Made by a program: the position numbers and the translations under genes
Shown: positions 29,116 through 41,300 of the stretch, piece after piece
Layout: every line of letters starts with the position of its first letter
Position numbering within the stretch: position 1 is the stretch's first letter
The notes under the pieces: model-generated
Databases searched by the model: none
Told to the model about the DNA's origin: nothing
What the model saw: the letters and a program-made list of their open reading frames with translations, nothing else
Assembly: GCA_009792885.1 (NCBI GenBank)
Contig: WMCF01000003.1
Location: 17,446,297-17,510,296, forward strand
Direction of reading: 5' to 3'
DNA from: Eremophila alpestris peregrina
Lineage: Eukaryota; Chordata; Aves; Passeriformes; Alaudidae
DNA length: 64,000 bases

Positions 29116-30682
29116 CAGGAAAACTGAGGTCCAAAGCCAATCCCAGTCCCACCTCTTCTACATTCCGCTCCTCATGCACACACAAGCAGGAAGTGCAGTG
29201 AAGTTCAGATTCAAAAAAGGATAAAGGGAAAAGGCACTTCTTGAAAAACTTCATAATGGGCCTACTCTAACTTAACTATTGTAACACAGTACACACAAAA
29301 CAAGGAAACCATAACCAACTCCAAGTTGCCGCTCTACTCTCTTTAACCTTACAGCACAAGTATCATGTTAAGGATGGCCAAGCTTGCTCCTGCAGTCAAA
29401 AACAGAGCCTGACTGACAGATGTGCTATGCACTGGAATGGGCATGATTAGCAGTGACACAGCTGTCTTCTCAACAGCAGCACAACCTCTGTGTTTATAAC
29501 TGTGATGAAAGACAATTGTTACTTTCAGGAAATCTACATGATGCATCCCGGTGGTTATAAATTCTGTGTTGTACATTATACAGTTCTTTCATCTTATGCA
29601 TTAACTCATACCTTATGGCCTGCCCTGCATTTCTAGGGCAAGGCAACATCATGCACATGGTCAGGAGGCAAAATGTTATAACCAACAATTTAAACAACTC
29701 ACTAGCTCTGGACAGTATGCATTAAAGATCTCTGCCTGTACATGGTAAATGGCTGAGCTGCCAACAAGCACACACCAGAGCCAGCTTTATGCCACAGGAT
29801 AGTGGGTGCTGCACTCACATGCCAAGGGTGATAAAAGCAGTTCTGAGAATTGGAACCATACTTTAGGGCAACAGGCTGGTTTAAACAAAGTGCCCAAAAC
29901 AAACAGCAGCAGTAAAAGCTGTAGAGAAATAGAGACTAGCTGACATTAACAGCCTGGCATGTGTCAAGACAAAAATAAGATCTCTCTACTTATAAAAAAC
30001 AATCTATTCCCAAACTTCAGTGTGTTTTAAAATAATAAATTATTTCAACCCTAACTAAGGCTAGGTTAGCAACTAAGAGGGATAAACAAAATCCCATTTT
30101 GCAGAAGCCCAGATATGCTTTAGTATATCCAGCTAGAGGCATTCCAGCCACTCTACCACTGTGTGATAAGAGGCAACCCTTAAACGCACAAGGAGTCTGA
30201 ACCAACAAAGAAAAGCTGAGGAAACCTACAGTATGTCCTTAATCAGTTCCCTCTAAATCGGTGGCTCCCTAACTGATTGAACAGGTTTTTTAAAAAGCCT
30301 TTGAACAAAACTTTAATTAAATCTATTCCAAAACAAGCACCCATTTCAGCTTAGTGCTCTAGGTAAAACTCCAGTGCATTTACAAGTATAATCAGTTCAG
30401 CGCAGTTCTCCCTCTCTCCTTTATAAATACAGCTATTTATGTTTGACCCCAACCCACACTAAAATTCAAACAGCCCCAGCATGCAGCTCTTTCATCTACT
30501 TCTTTTTCAGAACCTGATCAACAGTAGAATGGTAGATGAAGAAAGGCTGGGTGTGATACCTTCAGAGAACAGTCAGAAAGGTTTTTTTCTGTCTGAATGT
30601 GATAGTGAATACAAAGATCTGCCTGAGCAAGTGCTTTTACTACTGGAAATGCATCATACGTGTACAAAAAAAACCCAGTTTT
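29116..30682. other. intronic sequence between two CR1 copies
   Basis: No gene or recognisable repeat seen. The first 60 bases may still belong to the left CR1 fragment. Confidence 0.6.
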
Positions 30683-31300
30683 CACAGAATCATAGAATAG
30701 TTTGGGTTGAAAGAGAGCTTTTAAAGTCCATTTAGACCATGCCCCCCTGCAATGAGCAGGGATCTCTTCAACTAGATCAGGTTGCTCAAAGCCCCACCCA
30801 ACCTGGCCTTGAACACTTCCAGGGATGGGGCATCTACCACCTCTCTGGGCAACCTGGGACAGGGTTTCACCACCCAACTGTAAAACATTTCTTCCATATG
30901 TCTAATCTAAATAGAGCCCTTCAGCCTTAAGTCATTGCCCCTTGTCCTGTTGTAACAGACTTCGCTAAAATGTTTGTCTAACAGCCCCTTTGAGTACTGA
31001 AGGCTACAATAAGGTCTACCCAGAGCCTTCTCCTGCCTGAACAATCCCAATTCTTTTAGCCTTTCCTTACAGGAGAGCTGCTCCAGCCCTCTAATTGTCT
31101 TCATGGCCCTCCTCAGGCCTCACTCCAAGAGGTCCGTGTCCTTCCCGTGCTGGGGACCCCAGAGCTGGATGCAGCACTGTGGGTGGGGGCTCAGCAGAGC
31201 AGAGGGTGTCATCAGCAAATTTGCTGAGAGTGCACCTGATCCCCTTAACTATGTCATTTATGAAGACATTAAATAGCACAGACACCTGGGGTGACCATTT
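30683..31300 (-). mobile_element. CR1 LINE 3' end, internally deleted, with RT active-site remnant
   Basis: The left edge (CACAGAATCATAGAATAG on the + strand) is the characteristic CR1 3' terminus, so the element runs leftwards. Bases 30683-31200 are the 3' UTR and the C-terminal end of ORF2 (for example RLKELGLF coded near 31040). Bases 31200-31285 encode SVLFNVFINDIVKGIR followed by CTLSKFADDT, the reverse-transcriptase motif. In intact CR1 about 110 codons separate FADDT from the LYSAL-type segment; here they adjoin, so about 330 bp are gone. Frameshifts and stops make it dead. Right boundary is uncertain and may reach about 31410. Confidence 0.88.
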
Positions 31301-33528
31301 GTCACCAATGTCCTTTGGGACACTGAGCTTGTGGTTACATCAATCACTCAGTGTCCCAGTGGACATCAGTGAGAGATGGTTTAACCCACCAGATATAAAA
31401 CTCAATGGAACAGACACCAAAATAAATGAGTAAGGAAGAAAACCAAAATACTATGAAAATTAGTGGGTTTTATTTAGCTTTTACTAATTTTCCAGTTACT
31501 ACTTTAGTTCTATTAACATCCATCCATTCAAAAAGCAAAATTACATCCCTTCTCAATACATTAATTGAAAATCCAGGCATTAACATGAGACCTGTAACAT
31601 CTCAAGCATCCCTGAAGGCCAGAACACTCAAAGCTGTGTCTGTAGGACACAAACAGCACAATGGGTCACACCAGTCAGCATCTCACACATCTAAAGAGGC
31701 ATCTGAGCATGGAAAGCAGACACTGCCTGCATCTCTACAAGTTATTTCTGCACACACCAAGGAAAAAGTGCGATCAACTAACAAGAAGTAATTTTATTAA
31801 AAGATTTTTAAATAATTATTTTTGCCCAAAAACTGATGGCAATCGCTAATTAGCAGATACGTTGGTCTGTTAGAGTCACAGTATTTAGGTCTTTAGCAAA
31901 ACATACAGTAAAAAAGCAGAAAAAAGTTTCAGCAAAGCAAAAATCTTACTAGTGATCCACAGGTCAGACACAGCTCATCAGAGAATTCCACTTTAGAGTG
32001 AACCAGACAATTTCCTTTACTACTTGGACTTCTAAAGAAATGGAATTTACTTTACAAAACTGAAATTAACTCTTATAAATTATCATTTCAATACTGTGGA
32101 GCATTTCATAATATTACTTCCTTTTCATAAACAGAATTTCTGTGGTTTTTATCAGATCTCACTGTATTCAATGGCCTCTTTAACAATCTTCAACCAAAAC
32201 AAAATTTTTTGTACAGTAAGTATCTGTTATGCTATGTGAGTCTGGGAGAGAAGAAAAAAAATCAAAGAAAAAATAAAATTAAGTACCTTTAGTATGGGGA
32301 CTTTTTCCTGCTACTGGTGTTTAATTCCAGTATGCTCAAAACTGAACAAAATAGCAATAGTTTCTTATTTTATTGTATAGATTTCCTTATATATAAGGAG
32401 AGGAAACACCCTTAATAAGAGGTTTCTCTCCAGGGCTGTATCCATCATAAGTCAGTCTTCAATATGAAAGCCAGAAACAAATTCATCAAACCCTTCCTGA
32501 GCACCAAGTGGGAGGACTAACAGTGAGCACTGCTAGGCCAAATTTCTCAAGGAATCAGCTTAGGGACAATCAATTTTCAGAAATATTGATATGAGTAGGA
32601 CCATGCTACTAAATATTACAATTTAAGTCCCCACCAAGTCACCTGTCTGCACTAAGCCACACCTAAGTTTACTGTGACATCTGTACACATCTGCTGAGAA
32701 AACAACCAGCACTCAACTTCCATAAAGGTAAAAGCAGAATAAAAGCCCTTCATGTGCTGAATAATGGAATTTTCTGCTAGCTTTTCCAAAGCTGGTTTCC
32801 CAAATTGCTGTTTTCACTATGGTTTCAGAATCTGAAATTTCAATATCAATATAAGCAGCACAGGAAAACTTAAAACAATCCTCCCAAAATACTAGCTTAG
32901 AAATGAAACGAAGAAACTCTGACCCAAATACACATATTTTACATTATGCTGGTTACCACTGAACAAGAAAAACTGGTTTGCCCACATGGACTACAGAACA
33001 GTATTACTCACTCAACTAATGTTTCCCTAATTCAGCTTCACTAAAATGAACATGCTCTTTAGTCTGTTCTTGAGGAAAATTCTGACTGTGCAGAGTGGTC
33101 CTACAGTTTCATTACAAATATGCAAAGGGCAGAAAATGGCAACAGTGGTCAGGCAGCGTATACTGAGATGATGTATGAGCTAAAAAAGCCATAACGCCAG
33201 CATATCACTACGAATTAGTACTTAACATAGATGAAAGGTTTGTGTGATAGCTGAGTATTTGAGAACTCTCGACTCCACCAACACTTTTGGGAACAAGAGC
33301 TGTCAAGATGCAACACTGCACCAGTCAAACAGAACCCACCATCTTAAGCATCTCTGAAATTCCATTACAATCTCCTAGACAAGATATTTATTTAGATACT
33401 TCCCTGTTACTTTTTAAAGTATTGGCTATCACTTCAAAAGCATTATCTGGAAACAACCAGATGTCTTCCACTACCAATTGCAAGTTGATCTGGTTTTTTT
33501 CAGAAATTTCATGTAATAGCTATAATTT
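31301..33528. other. intronic sequence, no gene seen
   Basis: AT-rich. The first 100 bases may be diverged CR1. The 121-codon open frame at 31426-31791 is low in complexity and resembles nothing I know. Confidence 0.6.
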
Positions 33529-34483
33529 TGTGGTGGGCTGACCTTGGCTGGAGACCAGGTGTCCACCAAGGACACTCCCATCACTCCCACTCCCCAACTG
33601 GACAGTGCAGAGAAATTACAATGAAAAGCTCTTGGGTCAAGGTAAGGACAGGGTCTTCACTCACCAATTACTGTCATGGGCAAAACAATCTTGATTGACA
33701 AGTTGAGTTTGTTTATAATTTAATGTATAACCAATCAAATCAGAGTAGGACAATGAGAAACAACTTTCTCCCTGCTTTAGCATGGGGTCTCTCCCATGGG
33801 AGATTATCCTCCATGAACTTCTCCAACGTGAGTCCTTCCCATGGGCTTCACACTTCAATTCATGTACCCACTGCTCCAGCATGGGTCCCATCCACAGTGT
33901 ATACAGTCCTTTAGGAACAGACTGCTCCAGCAGGGGTTCCCTGTGGGGTCACACGTCCTGGCAGCAGACATGCTTCAGCCTGGGCTTCTCTCTCCATGGT
34001 CCACAGCTCCTGCCAGGAGCATCCTCCAGCACAGGCTTCCCACAGGGTCACAGTCTCCTTTGGGCACCCAAATGCTTCAGCATGGGGGTTTCCAGGAGTT
34101 CCAAGTGGGTGTCTGCTTCACCTTGGATCTCCACAGGCTACAGGGGCACAGCCTGGCTCACCAGAGTCTTCACCCATGAGCTGCTGGGGAATCTCTGCTC
34201 CAGCACCTGAGGCCTCTCCTGCCCCTCCTTCACTGACCTTGGTGACTGCAGAGCTGCTCTGCTCATATGCTCACTCCTGCCTGTCTGCAATTGCTCCCAC
34301 ACAGAAACATTTTTTCCCCTTCTTAAATCTGTTATCCCAGCACTGCACAGGCTCAGCCTTGCCCAGTACCACCTCCACCTTGGAGTCATTTGGCACTGGC
34401 TATGTCAGACATGAGGGGAGCCTCTCACAAGCCACACCTGAGCCCTTCCTGCTACCAAAACCTTGCCCTGCAATCCTAATATA
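33529..34483 (-). mobile_element. solo LTR of an avian endogenous retrovirus (family B)
   Basis: I recognise the outer blocks of a common avian LTR: left edge TGTGGTGGGCTGACCTTGGC, then CACCAATTACTGTCATGGGC near 33662 and CAATCAAATCAGAGTAGG near 33733; right part CTGTTATCCCAGCACTGC near 34329 and GCTACCAAAACCTTGCC near 34451. The sense strand is -, judged by ATTAAA at 33719-33724 near the 3' end. A tandem array fills the middle. No internal retroviral genes flank it, and I see no clear target-site duplication. The open frames of 60-220 codons here are repeat-derived, not genes. It lies in the sense direction of the inferred NUMB transcript. Confidence 0.82.
33775..34205. repeat. degenerate tandem array inside LTR family B, about ten units
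   Basis: Units begin with CTYCAGC-like heptamers at 33775, 33821, 33874, 33925, 33973, 34024, 34075, 34115, 34157 and 34199. Each is usually followed by a TGGG or GGGTTCCC-type block. Intervals are 46, 53, 51, 48, 51, 51, 40, 42 and 42 bp. Confidence 0.75.
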
Positions 34484-37400
34484 TCATTGCATAAAACTTG
34501 AAGAAAACTTAAAAAGGAAAATTAGCATTAGTATTTATGCTCCACTTTTAGATATCCTTGGCTATGAAGAGTCAGCTTCAGCCCCCTCTCCCCTCCCTCC
34601 TCTCTTCTCATCTCAGGAACATAATTCTTCAGCCTTAGATGTAAAACATCACAGTTAAATGTCTTTAGAGTTAAGTATCACTAGTTTTATAAAAAAACAT
34701 TCATTTATATAAGTATTAGTCCTAGACTACTTCATTATCCATTTAAAGATGAGTGCTCCTTTTTATAGATTTTATTTCAATAAATTAAATAAATAAAAAG
34801 CCAACTACAGATGAATCAAGCTTTTTAATTCATCTATGTCTATATATAAACAGAGGCAGAGGGGAAGAGTTACTATCTGTTTGTTTTAGAAACAACCACA
34901 CATGTAGCATTCCAAGGCTGTTCATGAAAGACCTTTTGTATGTGCAGTGCACGGAGCCACCTCTGAACCTTGCTAATGGGGTTTTGCATGTAACATGCTT
35001 AAAAGAATCCTCCAAGGTATCAACTCGTGGCAAGTAGCTATTTTCAGGCACAGTTCATGGGACATTCAGTAGATTTAATGATGAAAATTTATCCAGCAGA
35101 GACCAAGATTTCTCAGTAAAACCACAGACCAAGTTCATATTTACTAAAAATAGAACGTGATAGCAGCTGGCATCATACTATGGTACACTCCTTGTGACAA
35201 GTGTTGGGTTTTTCTTATATTTAACTCACTGTCATCTTTCATAACAGCCTCCTCTCAAAGGAGAAAAGATGATACACAAACACACACGGAGAAGGCACAA
35301 TTACCTTACACAACAGTCATTTCTCAGCTCTGCCAGGTATTAGCTACAAAAGTCAGGCTGTTAATTCCCTACTGCCTGATACTATTGTTTGACTACATTT
35401 GGCTTTATTTAAATAAGAAAACAAAGGTTTTTAGCTCTGTGTGTTTCTGTAATCTGAATTTATGGTAACAGTTTAGCTCTATATCAAATCCAAACTTGAG
35501 TTACCGTTTCAGAGGTTTTTATGCATACCACATTTCTCTCTTCAAAAAGCAGATAGAAATAACAAAAGCTCTTGAGTGGGAGGAAGCAACAGAGAAAGGG
35601 AGGAATGCATCAGCTTGCCAAAAATGTGCCACAGCCTCTACAATACAATGTTAATAATTCTGCCTAATGCAAATGCAATAAAGCTCAGCATTTCATATCC
35701 AGAGTCAATCCTTTTCCTATTACTGGACAAGAAAGACACTATAGACTTTTTTATGTTTTAAGAATGACTCATTTTGCTATTCCTTTAAATTGAAGGCTGC
35801 CATCTGAGGTTTCCAACGACATTTTTTCAGAAACTGCTTTCACATGTATGGAACAGAATACTATTTTAAAGAGTCTGGATTGCTGTTTCTGGCTTTATTT
35901 CCAAAAGTTTTGACATAATATCGCACCAAAAAAAGTAGTGAAGTACAGTAGCTTTTTCAACTTCTTCAGAAAAATTAGCATAATATAATACTAAACTCCA
36001 TCCTCCTGAAAGCTACTTTGAGAGATGTTAATCTAAACAACTTAGAATAGACTGATTTGAAGCATATTCTATGCACTATTTGGAGTGCATACAAACTAGT
36101 TCTTACCTGCAAAGAGGAAAGGACAGGGTTTGACTTGCGCAATTCAGCCATAACCACACTGCAGAAATACTTGATTTCATATCCTGCCTTTTTACTCTGT
36201 AAGAACTTTTATGTTGAGAAAATAAAATACTTTCAGAAGGAACACTTCACACATTCTAATGCTTGCTTCACATCTTGGAAGCTCTTGCAATGTCCATACT
36301 AGCTATTCAGGAGATAATGGAAGGACTGCTAAACTCATTTGTAACCTATGGTTTCTTACATTGCTAATTTGAGAATTAATCAGATCCTATAATAAAGTAA
36401 TGAAATCTTTCTCTTCTCTCTACTCAGATGTCTCCTGACTTCCATAATACAATTATTTGATAAATAAAGAATGAAGTGCAATCTCACTATTACTGTCTTA
36501 AGTTCTGAGCTTCCGTTCCAAGAACCATCATAATCACAAACTAACCTCTAATATCATGGTTTCAAGGGAATTAAATAAAGGCATATAAACCCCTTTATAT
36601 TAAAATTTAGCTGCATAATCTTAATTTCAATTGGGTTTACCTATGTGATCAATTAATTGGATTAACAGGTAGAAGTCCACAAGGTAAAGAAGAAGGTGCT
36701 TCTATTTTCTATTTGTGTCCAGCAGAGATTAGTGTTACACTTAATACTTCTTGTATTGTACTTATGTCTGCAAAGAAGAATATTCAACAGCATAATCTGC
36801 CAGTATCTGAAACAAACTCAGAGGTAGCAATAAAGGACTAGTTTTAGTGACAAATTCCTTTCAACAGTAAATTTATTCCAGTGTAGATTATAACAAGTCA
36901 AACATAAGATCATGTATACACAAAAAAGAATATAGGCTAAACTAGAGCCTATAGTGGATTCTGGTTTTGCCAGTCAGAAAGTGAGGACGAGGTGAGTCAT
37001 TGATGCTGCCAGGGACAGAATAAATGACCTGGGAACACACAGGCTGGGAAAGCCCATGACCTATCTCCATCTTCATCCCCAACTGGTACCTACAGTTCAG
37101 GTGCCCACATTTTAAGAGAAGCTCATCCCACTCCCACACGTGAAAACTGAGTTCTCATATTTTGCTTCTGACTTCTGCAATAGAAAATGAAGTAACAACT
37201 AGGTCATAATCTAAATGACAAAGACTTCAAACTTCTTTTCATCTTTTGGTTTTTCCTGCTAGATCAACTACCCGGCATTTGATATTAGATGAATATTTGC
37301 AGCTTATTCTTAGACACTGGAATAATTTGCCAAGGTATATGAGGAGAATCCAACATTGAAGTTGTAAAAAAAAATGCAGAGGGTGATTTACAGCACAAGC

Positions 37401-38245
37401 TATAGTTCAAATAAAACACAGACTTGCTACTTTAGGTGAAATTGTATTGCACCTAATTTCTAACTATGAAAGAATTTGTAGAAGATTTACCATTAGCCTA
37501 CACTGGTGTACTTCAAAATGGTGCACCAGAGGAAAAAAAAGCAAGATAAGAAAAGAAGAGACTCAATGTAAGCCTTACCTAAACAGCAGGAAGTTAAACA
37601 TGGAGAGAGTGGCTATCTGCATGCCAGAGACAAGACTGGTTGCATTTTACAGCTGATACCTTTCCCTCTGATAAAAAAAGGGAGCTGCTGGTGTGGTGAG
37701 CATATGGAGAGACTGAGGCTGAGAGAGAGATACCAGTCCCTGATGCCTCTAAGCTCAATGAGCTCACCATGGTATGCTCTATATAAGCTAGCACACATTA
37801 TCCAAAGAGAAATATACTTTTTAAGAAGTGCTTAGAGAAAATAAAAGATACAAAAATTTCAGTACTACTATGGGCCAAGTTCATTAATGACATCTACCTA
37901 AACACACTTGGACTGCCTACATAAGCCCATGTACTCAAGACGGTATCAGAGTCCTTACACCACACTAAGAGGGAACTATGGACTTTACTATCCAGACATG
38001 GAATTTCATAAAGGCCAACACCTGGGGTGTGCTTGGCACAAGCAAAGGCCAAACACATAGCTAGCTCAATATCTGTACTCTAAGCTGAATAACAAACTAT
38101 AAAGAAGTGGCTCAGTCAGACAATTTTTAACAAAATAGTATTCTAGACCCTACACTAATTTAAACAGACCTCTGCCTGTGATTCAAACCCTAGGCTAAGA
38201 CACTCTTCACTAAAAGAGTGAAGCATTTTTCTTTGCTTCTGTTTT

Positions 38246-38337
38246 GGATTTTTTAGGGTTTTTTTGTTTGTTTGTTTTTCGGGGTTTTGGGGGGGGGAGG
38301 GGTGGTTCTTTTTTTGTTGGGTTTTTTTTTTTTTTTA
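38246..38337 (+). repeat. T/G low-complexity tract with G-quadruplex motif
   Basis: About 90 bases consist almost only of T and G runs. At 38281-38302 are G4, T4, G9, A, G4, which gives four runs of four G on the + strand with short loops. A 15-T run closes the tract. Confidence 0.9.
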
Positions 38338-41300
38338 AAGTTACTCAGAGTATACTTCAAACAGATCAATTTAGAGATGTGCTAAAACATATTCTACACC
38401 ACTGAGCTTTATAGAGCTATGGGACTGAAAGCTGCATCCCTCTGATAAAGAAATATTACTCTTTTAACTCTATTAAGATGAAGAAGAGATACCACAAGGC
38501 AAAGTCGGGGTTGGTTTTCTTTTCCTCCAGAGACAGGGAAAAAGTTACAGCAGCTACACTATCTAAAAGTGGACAAGTCTAAACTTGGGACTCAATTACA
38601 GCCCCACTGTTTGCAGACTGAATCAGTAAACAGAGACAAACTCTCATTACCCAAGATAAAGGCAAGCTGAGCTGCAGTGTACATACTGTCCCCTGCAGCA
38701 AAGCCTGGGATAACTCCCCACCCAAGGAGAGTCATCCCAAGCCCACAACTCAAAGCCAAGGAGCTGCAGAGCCACCTCACAGCCTACCTCTTCCTCATAG
38801 CCAGCCCAGGTGCAGCACCAACCCCACACTGGAACCACTCTGGAAAGTGCATCAAAGCATGGCAGCCACACAACCTAGCAGGAACTGAGCTAACAATAAC
38901 CTGTTGCTGATCTTTTCCAGAAGTACAACCTACAACCTGCAAGTTCAGCCTTTTACTCCATCTGTACCAACAATATCCTTGATAGGGCATAAAGCTTGGG
39001 TTTTTTTTTAAAAAAAAGGCTTCTTACAATTTTTCAGTGTTGACAAAATCTCTTCCACCTGGAGCTTCATGGTCAAGTATCATTAACAACCCATTGTGAG
39101 AAGGTAAACTGCAATCTTGCCAATGAAAGCAATTGTTTCAGTACAGCTACATAAGCTATTGGGAGTCAAATGGTAAATGCTAAATTAAGTCTGTCTTTGC
39201 TTTTCTAGTTTGTGACTTTATTAACGCCAACAGCTTTCCCTAAAATCATAGTTTTTCTTCTAGGCAGGCTTCAGGGACTAAATTTAAAACACATTGCACT
39301 GATTACTAAACTGCATTTCACAATTTCCTTTGGATTTTGGCAACATTCTCCCCCAGTTATTAAAACAAATCTTCCAAACACTCGATCCATTATGCCGAGA
39401 GTTTCAAAGAAGAAAGCAGACAAGATTGCTTTAATGCAGATGTAAGAGAACACTTGTATGTAACTGGAACTTGGCACTTTTTATTGTTAACAATTACTAG
39501 ACTTTATCTTAGTCCTACTTCATTTGAATATACACTTTTAAGAACACTCAGTTTAAAAAAGTGAAGGAAACTTGAGAAATGAAGCCTTTTCTGTCCTCAA
39601 CACCTAAACTACCTTCAAGTTTGAGAGCACAGTAGAAGTGATCATGAATTCATACAACCACTGTCCCACCTTTCTTGTCCAGTATGTCTTGGCTACCTGT
39701 ACAGATTACATTTCTGTGAAGGACAAACTGCCTTTACAACCAGTTCCTCCAAAAAGAAAAACCTACTTTCCAAGTTCATGTCTTAGACTCAAATCCTACT
39801 GATAAATTTACTGTCTGCAGAATTTATTTTCCCAAGAGTGCCAGGATACCAAACTGCTTCAGTATCAGCACATTACCCAGCACATTATACTTTTAACTAT
39901 ATAGCTATTATTTTTAAGTTCTATTTTGTGACTGAAAGCTGTACTAAGAATAATATAGAAGACTAACACAAAGCTTATCTAAAGATGACAACTTCATGTT
40001 TGTTTGGTAGCAGTTCTAAGACAATGACCTCTAAGATCATCTTACTCACCCAAAAAGCAAGCCCTTTTCTTACAAGTTGATGTTACCAGTTGCTAAAAGG
40101 CCAACTCTTTCTTAGTGCTTCTAATACTCTTTCAAGGTAGCATCAGCTTTCTTTCAGCCTCCTCAGAATTTTAAAAATCCCCAAATACCCTCTAGGAACT
40201 GTCAATAGGCACTTGTGGTTCACGTTGCCATCATCCCAGTAGCTGAGGCTCAGGGGACAAACTGAATGGCCATTCTTCCATCTCTACTGCTACCAGCTGA
40301 CCCAAGACTCTCTCTTAGCAACCAGGATGAAATTGCCTTTAGAGGATTCCTACAGACAAGTTTTCGTATTTTAAGTCCTGTTAGTTGAAGAAGATTACCC
40401 ACTTTCAGTCATAGTTATTTTCCATCTTAGCCAGCATTTAAGAATTATGTTGTCTGCTTCAGTGGATGCATCTTAGCTCTCAGTACAACCAATGACAGAG
40501 GATTTATTTGTGTTTATCTGTTTTAACACAAATTCCAATTGTTATATTAATCATGAACAGTACTGAATTTGTAAGCATGAAAAGCTTCAGTTGGCATGAC
40601 TGAACTAATTGCAAAATGAAATTACAGACTTGTGACTTGTCATAACTGTGAGATCCTTCCCTCACTTTTGTATCAAGAATTGATTTTAAAAGAATCAGAG
40701 TAGATGTTGTGGCTCCAGCATCCATTAAAAAACAAAAACACAGAAGCTTGGCAAGTCATCTTTATTTAAATAGTCCTCACTGTGTATTTAAAACCTCCAA
40801 TTATTTAATTTCTTATATTTCTTTTCTCTCCTTGAAGTATCTTTTGAACACACCCTTTTTATCTTCAGGAGCTGCTGTATTTTTAAGCCCTGAAAATGGG
40901 AAAAACAACATCAAACTTAAAGTAAGACCGTGGGAGGAAGAAAAGACTTGTTCTACACCTGCCTCACCCAGGATCATTTGGTTAACTTAGTGTGGGACCT
41001 GAGAGCACGAGGCAGAACCTACCTTGAACAGCAAGAGTTTTAAAGCAACCCCATTGTACCTTGCTCAGGGTCTGAGTAATTCTCAGGTGCAGACACCATT
41101 ATCTCTGTACTAATAAATCAGGCCACCTCCATGAAAAATAACTGTCCACTGACTTCTGCAGTACTGCTGAAGGAAGATCTTCACTTGCACAATTCAGTCA
41201 GCCTGTAGGTTAGCAATTGCTCTGAAACCAGAACCTGATCTTTGACCCACAGCAGCAACCAGCAGCAAAGCCCTCCTGAAAACACTCATGGGATTTAGAG

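Noticed and set aside
31426..31791. 121-codon + strand open frame
   Set aside because: It has no recognisable domain and odd composition, lies antisense to the inferred intron, and has no splice or promoter signal that I can support.
33996..34658. 220-codon open frame on the + strand
   Set aside because: It lies mostly within the solo LTR and is antisense to it. It is rich in Pro and Ser from the tandem units and has no retroviral or host domain.
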